DNA of 64,000 nucleotides from Epiperipatus broadwayi (Eukaryota > Onychophora > Udeonychophora > Euonychophora > Peripatidae): NCBI GenBank assembly GCA_028023455.1, contig JAQFVV010000013.1, positions 8,276,411-8,340,410 on the forward strand. The letters are read 5' to 3'. Both the position numbers and the translations under genes were made by a program. Positions 1 through 15,487 of this stretch are shown in pieces; position 1 is the stretch's first letter; every line of letters starts with the position of its first letter. The notes under the pieces were generated by a model, which saw nothing but the letters and a program-made list of their open reading frames with translations, was not told the DNA's origin and ran no database searches.

Positions 1-2262
<2,262 letters not shown>

Positions 2263-2950
2263 GTGGCTAAAATTGGCTCAATAGAATAGTTTAATCCAGC
2301 CTATCCTAAAAATTGTTCAACTTATAAGGATCGAATGTTTTTTTATATGCAAGCTAATCAAATCAAAAAGCCTGATTTAAAATTAGCCATCCTCTTCTCA
2401 GTTACTGAATCTCAGACATACAGTTTTTCAAGCAAAGTAGTCTCTACTGACAAACTTTTTCTATTCAAAACTCTTATTGATAATGCATAAATATCAAAAT
2501 CTCTGTAAACAAGAGGGGAGAAAGCTAGAGATTTATTGTCAAGATCAGAAAACTAACCTTAAAATGCGATTTTAAAAACCTTCTCAACGAAGCTCAGAGA
2601 GATTGTTTTATTTGTGGAATAAAAGATCACAACCTTACAATTAAGCTGTTAATGGATGCTGCTATCACTTTTGATTCAACTGTCTCTCAAGTGACTAGCA
2701 GAATCAACAGCAAGTCAAGCAAATCCATTGAAGAAAATAGATCGATTAGAAAACTGGATCAAACAACTACCCAGCTGACAATAAAAAAAACTGCCCAAAT
2801 AAATGAGCAACAATGAATAAAAAAACATTATAGACATGATTAATCAAAACACGCACAGACCAAATACGTACACTGGTATACAGACTACTGCAAGGATGTT
2901 GGTCACACAAAAGCTGATGATTTTATAAGAAAAGAAGTTGGGTCAAAAAA
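2263..2950 (+). pseudogene. Ty3/Gypsy gag remnant
   Basis: The plus strand reads, with several stops, as a Gypsy gag polyprotein. It starts near 2263 with a KIGSIE-like segment followed by FNPAYP and YMQANQIKKPDLKLA, the usual capsid N-terminal pattern with a helix of type 'kkaelLls'. A weaker capsid part follows around 2575-2700. Near 2882-2928 it reads DYCKDVGHTKADDF, the remains of a CCHC zinc knuckle with one cysteine lost. Gag packages the element's RNA in the cytoplasm. Downstream to about 4100 there are only very weak protease/pol-like traces. The wording resembles the Gypsy-A gag at 29.5 kb rather than Gypsy-B or C. Confidence 0.6.
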
Positions 2951-4195
2951 AAAAAAGAGCTATCATTAATAATAAAAAATAGACATCAACTACAACCAGC
3001 AGCAAAACAATCATTCACTACTAAGGCAATCAAATATCACTCTTAGGACAGATAAGAGTTAAAGTTACCATGTCTAATAAATATACATCTGCCTCTGGTT
3101 GTGTCTGCTGGAAAGTAGAACAATTTATTAGGTCATGACTGGTCAATCTAAAGGTTTTGCAGTGACTGAAGTGAACCAGCTCACAAAAATAAATTCACAG
3201 AGAATCAATCCAGAAATAATTATTAATAAACCAGGTTTGAACCCTAAAATAAATCATGAAAGTAAAAATGCAAAAAAGTGAATAGATGCTCATGTCCTAT
3301 GCTGTATATTCAAAGGAACTATCAAATGGGTTCCAACATTTGTGATCAAGGTGAAAGGATCACAAACAGTGGTGGTTCAAGCAGCTGATGGACATCAACA
3401 TCAGTCACAGAAACCAACTATGGTTGAATTATGCATCATCAGCCATCAATGAAGAATCATTCGACATTAGTGGAGTCACCATCCAACAATAATGAGAGAT
3501 GAGCCAGCGGTAATAAATTATCAAAATTAGGTTTCCAGATTTATAATTGAAAACACTGGACCTGCTGGACACCAACCAAAGCATTTAAAGAACAACATTC
3601 TCCAGGGTTAATTTTAGCCAGAGAGAGGCAATATCCTATCTTGCCTTCAAATAATGGACTAGTTCAGATTCCATCATTTTGATTGGATTAAGTATTCATC
3701 ACCATGGACCAATGTACATACAAATAGATAATATACATCTAATGGTAAGAATAGGCCAATAGGTAATGATGCTCTTTGAATCCGATTGCTTTCATCATGG
3801 ATGGAGATCGGTCATAAATAGTCAATCCATTTAGAGGTAAGATCAGATAACTACTGTCAAAGGTAAATAACAGTATGCCTAACCACTATATGGTTAAGGT
3901 AGTGAGAAAAGTCCATGTACACGGCTAGAAACTGCTAGAACTTAAATCAGACATAAGGCAAGATGTCAGAGTACAGCCAAAAGTGTCACTATATCTACTC
4001 ATGAGGAAGCCTGTCAAAGTACAGCTGGAAATGGTAGGAAACTTATAAAGGCACTTCAATCCCTTCTTTCTATAGTTGTTTGGCAATTAGAAGCTGTAAC
4101 TAGTCAATGAGAGCAGGAGAAATATAACCATTAGTGTAAATATGCAAATTCTACATTTGTTCCCTTAATAAATAAATATATATATATATTATAAA
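2951..4195 (+). pseudogene. Probable decayed remainder of the same Gypsy element
   Basis: After the gag knuckle the plus strand keeps a mixed composition and short open stretches in changing frames but no motif that settles its identity. Around 3805-4010 a short frame rich in R, K and V could be the basic end of an integrase. The end (about 4050-4195) has AATAAATA followed by a TA run, as an LTR or 3' tail might. This is inferred from position; none of it is diagnostic. Confidence 0.25.
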
Positions 4196-7100
4196 GGTAT
4201 TTCCACATGTCTGTGATTATTAAATCACATATATAAACACAACACAATCTAATTCTTTTTCTTTGACCATATTTTGATTTTTTAGCTTAAGTACAAATTG
4301 TATATTTTTCTATTGTTTCTATCTATTTTATTTCAATTAGATACTTTTGTTTCTAAAAATAAATTATTGAATTCTTTAAGTTGCATTTAGATATGGTAAG
4401 ATACAATCTGAATCTAGTTACTCCTAAAATGTGTGGTTCTATTGTACATAACAGTAACCATATTCTATTATTAGTAGCATGTCAATCATGATATTCAGCT
4501 TCTCATCATCATTCACTATATTGCAAATCATATTCTAAAGTATAAACTGAAAGTCTTTCAGAAAGTTCAATTCTTTATTTAACCATATTTAATTGTAACT
4601 TGTTCCTACTTTCTATTATAATTTCCAATTTAACATTTTAGACTTATCCAAGGATAACTTTATTAGGTACAACATTGAGAATTAGTTTCAGATTCCTAAA
4701 AAGCTATACTATCCATAATCTTTTATGTCATATTAAACAATTTGCTTTGAGTCTAGCTGCCAACAGTCTCACAATGAGATTTTAAAAATATGCTTTAATT
4801 TCAACTTCCAGCATTATTATGTTAATAGGCTTATATGTTAGCAATTAATCTGTTCCTTTTTACTTAATAAAAAGCTTAAGCCAGCTTTGTGTTTTGGATT
4901 ATTTCCAAGCAGATAACCTCATAACTATTTAAATGTACAAAAGTGCTCCACCATAGATTAGTCAATCCAATAATTTATCTTAAATGTTTGTATTGATTTC
5001 AATTTTTATTTGGAAGGAGTAGACTCAAGATTTATTTACAGAAATAACTTTACTCATACATTTCTAAAACAAACATCCTTATTCTTGTTTGTATTGTATA
5101 CCAAATTCTTTATCAATCAGTATGCAAAATAATGTTTTCTATATGTTAGGTATAAAGACTTACAAAATCTTGAATCATTCTCTATATAAAACTATACAAA
5201 ATTCAATTGTCCATACAGTGAATAAGTAATAGTGAAGTATCTACTTTACAATTATAAAGACTTTTCATAAATGAATGAAACACAACATGGTGTATCAATT
5301 TTTTAAATAGTGATTCATTTTTTCTCATTCATCAAATAAAGTGTAGTTTTATGTGTTAACATTACGTGCATATGCTAACAGATTCACTAGTATTAGTAAC
5401 TTAATAATATCAACATAGCAGAAATTTTTTAACATTTGATGAAGAAATTCCATCAATTGATAAAGATAATTTCTTTATAAAAATGTGAATGTATTTTCTT
5501 CTATTTATTTTCTATTCCTCATTTTCTTTTTCTTTTTCAATACTAAGAATCATTTCCCTTATTTATCTGTCTTTTACAATCACTATTTATTCTTCTACTC
5601 CTAATTACTTCAATTATGTCCAGATACTTTACTGTGCATCCATCTTTCTTTTAGTCATTCTCTTGATCTTATTTTTCACTTTATTATATATTCCATTAAA
5701 AATTGCTGATGTAAACTCTAGATTTTTTTACAAAGTACTGATATTAAGATGCATTAAATATATGGCATCTAATTTAATAATAATCTATGTTAACTTGTAT
5801 TTTGACAGATAAATGGAATGAAAGATTAAAATATCTAGATGAGTTATTAATATTAATAAAATGCATTACTCATGTTTGCTTTCTCCCATTTGTGATCACT
5901 TTCATTTCTTTCAAAGAAAAGACAATGTCCACACATCTGGAATAGAATTTCCAGAAAATAGAAAAATCTCACTATCACCAATTGTCTTAGAATCCCTGTT
6001 TGTCAGGGTTTATTTCTCTTGGGTTACCTACATGGCATAGAACTTTTACTCTTACATTTTTGACTATTTCAGGACATCCTAAGAGAGTCAGATGATAATA
6101 TATTTATAAGAAAATAATCTGGCATCTCTTAAAACTTATCAACAATCCAAAAACTGTTATAGACATAATGCAAATGATATTGTAAATTATATGACTATAT
6201 AATTTAGAAATAAATGTCAAATAGATAATAAAATTTGGGGGAGAAAACATTTTATGAATCCAAATTTAACCACAGAACAGTATTATGAAAATACATGCTT
6301 ATTGTCATTTTCCATCTACTTCAAAAAAACATTTGACAAATATTTATATTCATAAATCATTATTTTTATAAGTCTCTGCAAAAATGCTGAAAAACTGACC
6401 AGAAAGCCAAAGTGCTTTCATTTACTTTATTGTACCACAATACTTATGATTATGACAATAGTGGTAAATAATGCAGCTAATCTTAATGAAATTTTAAATA
6501 GGATTGATGAAAATTTATAGAAATTTTGAGATGAAAATAAATACAACTAGGACTATGGTAAAAGAGGATTAAACATAACAGTCATAAAATTAAAAAAAAA
6601 AAATTATAAAAATTATTTAAGTGCTTAGAACATATGTCAACTGATGATAAAAATAATAACTAAGATATTAAACACGCTTATAATAAGGATAAAAGATTTA
6701 GTTTCATTAGGTAGATTTTAAAAATATTTTGTTTTGAGAGTAAAGTGTATGGAGCAGAGAATTTGAATGATTAAGAAAAAATGAAATACTTTAAAGGAAA
6801 GATTTGGAGGAAAATGAAAAAAGAGTTGGAAAGATAATAGTAATAATGGAAAAATATTTTTAAAACAATGAAAAGATAAATTTTGAGAAAAAGTGTTATT
6901 GAAAAAGAATTAAATTAGAATTGCACTTAAAGATAGTAAAATTATTTTAAAATATATGATAAAAGCTAAAAAAAAAAAAAGGGTATTTTTTTATTGTTTG
7001 ATTAATTGCTAGGAATGTTAAATGCCATTGAATCCCAAAGCTAACAGATTTATCATGTTCCATTATTAAAATTTTGTTCATATTGAGATGGATAAAAAAA

Positions 7101-8950
7101 AAAATAGTTGACCTATGTTCTAAAAAAAAAAGATAATAAGTGTTTGAAGAATAAAGAAGAAGATTGAAAAACATAGAAACAGTGATATACAGTCTATCTA
7201 TTTTTTTAAGATTAGGAAATTCATTCTATATAAAATTCTTACAGATACAGAAATTTAATGGTTTTTTTTTAATTTTATAATATTCAAAATCCAATAAAGC
7301 TGCTAAGATTCCATCCTGACATCCATCTTTACTCCAATTTTAAATCTCAAATACAATAAAAATCCAAAACATTCCATAATATATCTTTCATCAAAATTAA
7401 TTAATCAGAGACATGTATGGTTTACATATATGTAAATAAAATAATATTAAAAATAAATAAATATAATTTTTAGCTTCGAAAGAGATAATTATCTTGACAA
7501 TGATCAAGCAATACAACAAAAATCAAAAATGCCAAGTTTAACATAATAAATATAACTGAAGTCGCAAAAATATATGGTTGCTGTTCTAGTTTTAAATCTA
7601 TATAGTTAGACAAACAAGTCGCTTTAGGTTCAAAATTTAGAATATTAAAACTTTCAAGTCATTAATCTGAAGAATATACAAAAAAAATATTGAGTCTATA
7701 TTTATAATTTAATGTTCTTCACTGACTATGACAGTAAAAAAATACATTGATATTTGTCAAAAATTTTCAGTGTAAAGCTTAATTTACATAATTTTCAGTA
7801 AAGATTTGTAAAATAACAAACACAATGTTTTTTTTTTTAATTACAATGTATTATGTTTCCATAATATAGTTGATTTCGATTCTATGTTAAAATAAAAGGT
7901 ACATTTGTAATTGCACGAGCATTGCTATTAAAAAAAATTGTGAAAGGAAAAATTACATAAAATAGGATGTTTAAATATATATATATTAAATATATAAATT
8001 GTAAATGATAAATAAATATTGTAAAAACATAATTTAATTTGAAATAATTTGCTGGCAAGAATAGAAACAAAACTTGCATAATCTTGACAAATACTTTTCA
8101 GAAAATTTCCCTGATTTTCGGAAAAGCTGAGATGAGGCTTCTCCTAAAAGCAAAGGTATATAAGCCTAGAGAAAACAATAAAATATGATTTCTACAACCA
8201 TATATAAACAATCCTCTCAATCCTAGATATATATGCCTTTTGATAAGTATTAAAATTAAATACTAATAACACATGTAGGAATGTTCTCAGATATGAAACA
8301 AATTTCTATGATGCTGAAATTTTAGAGTGATGTGGAAAAAATATATATTTTAAAAAAACTTTTTTCACTAATATCACCCAACCCCTCTTCCATTTCCTTC
8401 ATCTTTTTTTTTTTTCATTCATTCTTAAATTGTCTTTGCTATTATTTTAATCACCATCTAACAAAAATGTAAAAAAAAAAATAGAAAAAATTGTCTGGGA
8501 CTGAAAGTATTGCAAAAATAATAATAATAATTTTGCTTTCTTTAAACAACAGAAAAAAAAAGTTGGAATTGTAAGAGGAATTTTTCCAAGACTTAATTTT
8601 CAATTGCAGAAAGTTTTCTATTTAATAATCCATTGAAGGGATGTCATCTTACTGCCTATCATTGTATTTATTTTTTTATTTATTTTTTAAAAAAGCATTA
8701 TGCATATAGTTCTATATTTCTGAAGTATTTTATTAGTATGTATGTAAAGATATGCAAATAAAGAAACAAAAATAATTTCTTTCATATTTAAATAAAAAAT
8801 ATATTTGCAACATTTTAAATAATATAATTTAAATGAATAATTGTTTTCAAATACATCTACAAATTCGTCTGGTACAGTAAATTTATTTTTTAATTAAAAT
8901 TAATGAAAAGAGAAATTTAATTACTTATCAAATGATTCTATAGAAAATTA
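4196..8950. other. AT-rich non-coding DNA, no feature recognised
   Basis: Both strands are dense with stops and A/T homopolymers. The longer open frames here (5489-5812 plus, 6947-7174 minus, 7882-8079 minus) are F/I/Y/L-rich, as expected from AT-rich non-coding DNA. I see no RNA gene and no clear transposon ends. Confidence 0.5.
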
Positions 8951-10775
8951 ATGGTTATCATCATCATTTTTGATCATCATTATAGATTCATTGCAAGATA
9001 ATAATCTCTCTAAATTTAATTCCAATCCATAGCATCTCTTCTCCATATCACAACAGCAAACTTTCTTATTTCATCCATCCATTTCATATTCAATCTGTTT
9101 TTAAATCTATTACAATCTCTTAGAAACCAGTTTGTGATTTCAACTGTCCATCCATTATATTCTCTTTTAGAAATATGCCCAGAGCAGCTCCATTTCAATA
9201 TTTTCATTTTTTCAATAATGCAAGTAAAATGTTTGTTACTCTTTATTTTTGATCATTTCTTGATGCTCCAACATATATCTCTCCATATTTTGTTAAATGG
9301 ACTGAAATATTTTTATTGTTCTTCTATTAAGATCCAAGTCTCAAATCTATAAGAAAAAGTGGTAAATATATCTAGTAAAAAAAAAATATTTTTCAAATCA
9401 CACAGCATACTTCATTTTAATATTAAGTTATTTATGTTTTCATCAATATCATACCCTTCGCCCAATCATTCATTGCTATGATGATGGTATCAATACAAAG
9501 ATACTGAAAGCATGCTTAATATATTAAAAGTTTTTGCTGCTAAGCTTTTCTTACTTTGCATCACCAAGTGCTTAATATATCTATTACAATTTCAAAACTC
9601 TGATTAAGGTATTTTCATTTATAGTAGTTAACTTATAATTTATAAATCTTGGTTTTCTTCTGGGAAAATCCATTAAATAATACTTTAGTCATCTTACCAT
9701 TTTTCTGTAGACTTACTTTCTTACTTTTGTCTGAAAACAATTGCAATATTTCCTGAATTTGAAAGCATTACTTGCAAAAATAATTATATCATTAGCAAAA
9801 TCTCAATACCTTAAATAATATCCTGTATTTTCACTTTCTTAGCTATCCATTTTAATCCATAAAATACTGTTTATGAAACTATTCTAAGATGTTTTAAAAT
9901 ATATAGAATCATTCTATCATAAATTATTAATATTAATAATAATAATATCACCATATAATCTTATCACTGATATTGCATTTTGATAAATATTCTTTAGTAT
10001 ATGACAATATCCTGGATCTACATCTCAACGATCTAAAGCTTTAATCCCTCTGAAAATGTCGTTTTATATTCTACAAATCCAAAACATAATAGTAATTTAT
10101 ATTTATTGATCTTTTCTATAGCTAAATACAATATATAAATGCAAATCATTAAGCTAAAAGCACTTATAAATTCAGCTTGCTCTTTTGGTCGATTTGAGTT
10201 CAAAGTTAGATATAGACAAATTGTAATTATTTTTGGTAAAATTATTATATAATACTGATACAAAACTGGCAGATCTGTAATTTGTAACATTTTCTTTATT
10301 ATCTTTCTTAAATATCTACATCATATTCTTCTAGTTATCTACATACATTTGTCATTTGGACATTTGATATACAGTTTTGCAACAATTTTTCTATTTCTTT
10401 ATTTGCTATCTTTAAAATATCATTAATAATTCCATCACTTGTTGGAGATTTTCTCTCTTCTTCATAGATTTAATTGCACTTCAATTTAAAATGCTTGATA
10501 ATTACTTTGTTTTCTTATTTCTTCATAGAAATATTCCACATATTTCATATAATTTCTCTTTTAGTAATAGTTCCATCTTTTCTTTCTATTTCTTTCCAAT
10601 ATCAAGATGCTGTTTTATATTTTTGAGACTTTTATTCTCTTCTATAGCTTTCATTACCAATTCATAGTTATATTTTCTTATATCATTATTAATTATTTTT
10701 TGATCACTTTACAAAATTTTACATATTCAATTCTACTTTATAGATTCTTCTTTTCTTTATACATTATCCTGTCTC
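8951..10775 (-). mobile_element. Old RTE-class LINE fragment (RTE-2), 5' truncated
   Basis: This minus-strand fragment parallels the better RTE LINE at 33-36 kb along its length. The 3' end has the same TCATCATCA run (plus strand, 8958-8967), and 9016-9207 (minus) reads the C-terminal segment with KRLKW-like and WMDEIRK motifs. Around 10033-10130 a piece reads FGFVEYKTTFSEG, the degraded palm region just after the fingers of reverse transcriptase. 10440-10760 matches, base by base in places, the linker between endonuclease and RT in the other copy. Stops and frameshifts are everywhere, so it is dead and much older than RTE-1. The 5' end of RTE, including the endonuclease, is missing. Confidence 0.75.
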
Positions 10776-12288
10776 AAAACCGTTAATAAACAGTTAAAGG
10801 CAATTTTTCTAAACCAATTTTTTTTTTTAATTAACAAAGTAATCTAGCAATAATTTCTATAGAAAAGGTTATAACTAAATCAACTAAATATAAAGAAACT
10901 ATCAAATTATTTGCTATAATATGACAATTTAACTTTTTCTTTTTTTTTTTTTTTATTGTTCTTATCCCGAAATCTCTTAATTTTATAAACAATTGTTAAT
11001 AATAATTAGAATTTGAAAAGGTTAAAAGAAAATAGTTAAAGAAAATGACAATAGGGGGAGGGTAAAACAAATACAAATTTTGAATTTTTTTGTCAGTTGG
11101 GTTTTGGTGATAGAATCAACAAGAAGTAAGTAATTTTTTGTAATAAAAATAATAATAATTTGTAATGTGGGTAAAGTTAATTGATATAAATATTTAATAA
11201 AAATAAGACAAGATTAGATGTTGATTTTATAATATAAAAAAAAAATGATAATAATATGTATTAAATAGTAAAATAAATGATAAAGTTATAATTATTATAT
11301 TAAATAGTATTTAAAAAATAAAATAAAGTGATATAAAATAAATTAATATAAAATATTGATAAAATTATTTAGAAGATAAGGTAATAAAATGGGAAATGAT
11401 TATTGATAAAGATCATATTAAAATGTATAATTCTTTTTGTTTATATTGTGTATTAATTATGTATATATATGTGGATAAGTGTAATAACTGTATAATTATA
11501 TATTTGAATATTGTAGCTCTGATGATGATGACTGCAGGACAGTCGAAACTGTTAGTGTAATAAAAATAATAAAAATAAAAGTATTGATAAAGTGTCAAAG
11601 GTGGAAATGGTATGATATGTTATAATAGAAATCAATACATAGGAAAAGAAGAAGTAGAAAATTATATATTTATTTTTGTTTACTACAATTTTTTCCAGTT
11701 ATTATCATTTTCTTCAGTATGAAAATCTGTTGTTTGTCATAACTAGCCCATTTCTGGACAAAGCATCTTCAACAGTTCTTCATACAGATCAGGCCAAGAG
11801 GCTTGCTAAATATCAGCTGATGAAGCTTTGACTGGTTTTCCATTCTTGCTTTACCTATTAGCTAAGAATAGCTATAATTGACACCCATTTACTAGTTAGT
11901 TAATGGGCAACTATCTAAAAAAAAATTTTATGCCTCTTAAAAAGAATTTCATTTGGCTCGGATTTAAACATACCATTAAATCTTTCCAAGTAATTTTAAA
12001 AGTCAAATTTTACGATTTGCCTCAGAAACAGAAGTGATCTGCCTAATCCTGATCACACATATGAATGAATATTGTCAGAGTTATAAACAGTCATTAAAAT
12101 GATTATTGTTCAAAATAATATCGTATAAATAAAACTCAATTTAATTAAATGGTAAAGTGTGATCAGCGCGCGTCTTTAAACTACAACTTAGCATTACTAA
12201 CAACTTCCGCTATATTCTCAGCACAATATAGTAGAATTACAGATTTTACTTATATTAAGTTCTGTGGCTAATGGCAAGTAAGTGAACT
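10776..12288. other. AT-rich non-coding DNA
   Basis: Apart from the hammerhead-like motif at 11.5 kb there is no coding or RNA feature I can support. The part from 11.1 to 11.45 kb is almost pure A/T with AATAAT-type microsatellite texture. Confidence 0.45.
11515..11560 (+). ncRNA. Hammerhead-like motif, degenerate
   Basis: CTGATGA at 11519-11525 is followed by a short spacer, a perfect 5-bp stem GACTG/CAGTC (11530-11534 with 11540-11544) and GAAAC at 11545-11549. This is the CUGAUGA-stem II-GAAA layout of a hammerhead ribozyme. However, a 4-nt insertion separates the core from stem II, no GUC-type cleavage site follows and I find no stem I. Repeated AATAA signals follow directly, as at the 3' end of a retroelement. 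Probably a dead relic; chance is possible. Confidence 0.35.
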
Positions 12289-12693
12289 AACTAGGCCAGG
12301 AGTCAGCAAACTTTTTAACATGAAGACCCATTTTGTTTAGTATCAAATTAAGAGCCGCAATGAAATATGTAAAAAAAAATGTTAATGAAAAATACGAAAT
12401 TCAGAATGGCTGTAGATATATTTGAACATTTATTAAACATAATAGTATCTGTATACATCCTAATAAAAATAAAAGTTCTCTTAAAAATAAATAAAACAAA
12501 AAAATACTTTGACAATTTGATTCATTCACAAATTTCTAATATTTAAATATTCATCATATACAAGATGGAATTCAAGAAACAACGTTGGGTTGAACATTTT
12601 TCATCGTTTAGAATCACCAAAATATTTATTTACAAATTACAATAGAACATAAAAAAATGCAGGTTGTTGGATGATACTTCGTATGGCCTAAAA

Positions 12694-15349
12694 CAGGGGT
12701 CGGCAACCTATGGCATCCGTGCCATGCTTGGCACGCCAACAATTGTCAATGGCACTCTGAAGAAATTGAAATAATAAAAAAACATATTTTAATTATAGCG
12801 TCTTTTTTTTTTGTTTTCACATTCAACATTGAATTTATGATTAAATCATTATTTATCAAAAAATAATACACTTGACTTCATTTAAAATATATTTTTGTTT
12901 GCAAGCGAAATAAATTCTACATATTCACATTTTACTTCTGATAATATTAAAAAATGAGATTGTAATCCAAATAAAAAGCTTATTACATTATCAATTCTAG
13001 AAAGCTATTTTTGGTAGTTGAATGATAAATAATCGACGTTCATTGGTGGCATTTTTTTCAAAAAAGAGATTATCGTTGCATAGTGACTGAGAGATTCCCA
13101 AAATGTCCCACAAAAGACAAAAATGTGATTATTCGCTCTTTTCAAGACTCTTGGACAAATGAATATGGATTTGTACAGCAAAAAGATCGTGCGATGTGTA
13201 CATTATGCAGTGAAAGTATTGTGTGCCTTACCTCAAGTGTACAAAGACATTGTCAAACTAAACATGTGTTCATGTTTAAAAACTCAGATGAGAAAAGTGA
13301 AGCTATAAAAAGAGCTATTTCTGCCTTTAAGAAACAATCTAATTATTTTAGTCAAATAATTGGAACTCAAAATAAAGCCACCAAATGTAGTTATACAATT
13401 GCTCATTGTGTGGCTTCTAAAGGCAAATCTTTCACAGATGAACAATTAATTCATCAAAAAAACGTTTTTGAAAAGTGCTTAGAATCTTATTCAATGATGT
13501 ACCAAATAAACAAACATTACTGTCTCGAATTCGAGAAATACCAGCTTCTTCAAGATCAATTCAAAGAAGAATAACTGACATGGCTGAAGATGTAACAACA
13601 AAACAGAAAACCAGTTTACAACAAGCTGTTGCATTCAGTGTTGCTGTTGATGAAAGCACTGATGTAAATGATGTGGCGTGCCTAGCAATAGTTGCACAAT
13701 ATTGTGACAGCAATCATATTTATGAAGAACTGTGTTGCTTGATTCCCCTTACTGGTACAACAAAGGGACATGATATTTTCACTGCATTTTTCAATTATTT
13801 TGAAAAATTAGAAAATTAACATAAAATATTTAGTGTTACTACTGATGCTAGCCTTGCAATGGTCGGAAAGGAAAAGAGATTTGCTAAATTTCTTGAAAAT
13901 CATATTAAACATCAAATATTGAGTTTCCACTGCATTATACACCAGGAAAATTTAGTTGCAAAAATCTCATCACAATGCTAGAGTTCTGTAATGGACAGTG
14001 TCATTAAAATAATTAATTTCATAGTTTCTCGTTCTTCATTAACACATAGGCAATTTAAATCCCTTTTGCAAAAAATAAAAAGTACATATATAGACCTCCC
14101 TCTATACAACAATGTTCCTTGAATTAGTTGAGGTAATGTCTTGAACAGGTTTGTATCATGTCTGAAAGAAATCAAGATGTTTCTTTATGAAAAAGAACAA
14201 CATTATCCGGAAATAAATGATGAAGACTGGTTATGCAAATTGATGTTTCTGACTGATATAACTCAACACTTGAATGAGTTAAACTTGCATTTGCAAAGGA
14301 AGGGTCAAATAGTACTAGAACTTTTTGAATATTGGAAAGGATTTGCATCAAAATTAGATATATTTTGGCATGATATTATTACTAACATCTACAAGTATTT
14401 TCCAAATGTAAAGGCCTATGCAAATCAATTTAACATTAACAAAGATGAACTTCAAAAATACATTAAAGCTCTCAGAGAAGAATTTTCCAAATGATGTGAA
14501 GACTTCCAAATACACACACCCATATTTTCTTTCCTCATCAAACCTGACATTTGATTTAAAGATGACAATTTGATTTATCTTTTTTTTTGAGTGGATGGAT
14601 ATTGATAGTTTTGAAATGGAATTAATCGAATTAATGTCATCAGAATTGTGGAAAACTAAATTTGTAGAATTGCAAAAACTCTTGAAGGGAACTGTCTAGA
14701 AAAGTCGGCTGTCATTCTCAATTGTTGGATATCATTACCTGAAAGATTTAATTCTTTGAAAAAAAAACTGCTTGAACTCTGCTTTTGGCAGTTGGTTCAA
14801 CTTACTTATGTGAACAAATTTTCTCACATATGAAAAATATTTTGAGTTCACAAAGAAGTTGCCTAACATCTGAATTCAGAAGCATGTGTGAAGCTAAAAG
14901 TGACCAATTACATACCTGACATTGAGCAAAGAGGTACAAGGCCAAGGGGTTCACATTAATTTATTTTAATAATAAAAAATGGCTAATCATATTAGAATTC
15001 ATATTTTTTTCTTATTTAAATTATATATTTTGTATAGGTAAAAAGTTGTATATTATAATTTGTAATATAATTTTTTTAATAAGCATGTTAAAAATTACAA
15101 ATTTTTTAAAAAAGGTACTTTTTACATGATTCTAAGTATTTTAAAAATATTGAATGACCAATAATATAAGATCCAGTTATAATGGACTTCAAAAGTATAT
15201 ATTATATAGTAGTATATATATAACTTTGAAACCCATTATAACTGAACCAATTTTGATAATATAATAAGATTGGTAAAATCATGTCGGCACACGGAACAAC
15301 ATTGTAACATAGGTTCGGCACCACACTATTAAAAGGTTGCTGACCTCTG
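12694..15349 (+). mobile_element. Inner hAT DNA transposon nested in the outer one
   Basis: The left terminal repeat is CAGGGGTCGGCAACCT (12694-12709). The right one, read inward on the minus strand, is CAGAGGTCAGCAACCT (15349-15334), 14 of 16 matching. Flanking 8-bp duplications GCCTAAAA (12686-12693) and GTCTAAAA (15350-15357) differ at one base. Length is about 2.66 kb, right for an autonomous hAT, and it carries one transposase gene on the plus strand. Both ends begin CAG(G/A)GGTC(G/A)GCAA, the Charlie/ZBED-like end type. Confidence 0.88.
13083..14960 (+). pseudogene. hAT transposase (GTF2IRD2/ZBED5-like), broken
   Basis: The first frame opens at ATG 13083. Residues 35-61 form a BED-type zinc finger with C39, C42, H56 and H61, preceded by a FQDSW...YGF segment. 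This wording is close to the transposase-derived part of GTF2IRD2 and ZBED5-like proteins. A frameshift at about 13480-13490 moves the reading to the frame of 13475-13819, which holds AVAFSVAVDESTDV, the hAT catalytic D region. Stops at 13817 and at several later points interrupt it. 14141-14494 carries the helical middle with a LCKLMFLTDIT motif, and 14780-14890 holds the C-terminal dimerisation part in mixed frames. The protein would cut and paste the element; this copy cannot make it. Confidence 0.85.
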
Positions 15350-15487
15350 GTCTAAAACATCCTTTCCTTTTCTGGCATATGTCATTAGATGCGCGTTCGG
15401 ATTAAAGAATTACCAAAATGTGTTTATCAAGATAAAAAGATGCACCTTTGACTCGCGAACCGCTGTTTGCCAACCCCTGAACTAGGT

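Larger units (their letters stand above)
12297..15479. mobile_element. Outer non-autonomous hAT element (split by an inner hAT)
   Basis: The left end reads CAGGAGTCAGCAAAC (12297-12311). The right end, read inward on the minus strand, is CAGGGGTTGGCAAAC (15479-15465), 12 of 15 matching. The element is flanked by 8-bp duplications AACTAGGC (12289-12296) and AACTAGGT (15480-15487). These ends and the 8-bp duplication are typical of hAT transposons. Without the inner insertion (12694-15349 plus one 8-bp repeat) the element is only about 520 bp and has no coding frame. It is therefore a MITE-like passenger that needs transposase from elsewhere. Confidence 0.82.

Noticed and set aside
5489-5812. 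107-codon plus-strand frame that looks like a membrane protein
   Set aside because: The hydrophobic look comes from T-rich DNA (F, S, I, L codons); no conserved charged or glycine positions and no neighbours.
8958-8990. TCATCATCA run as a hammerhead complement (TCATCAG)
   Set aside because: It is the microsatellite 3' end of the RTE fragment; no GAAA or stem II partner is in place.
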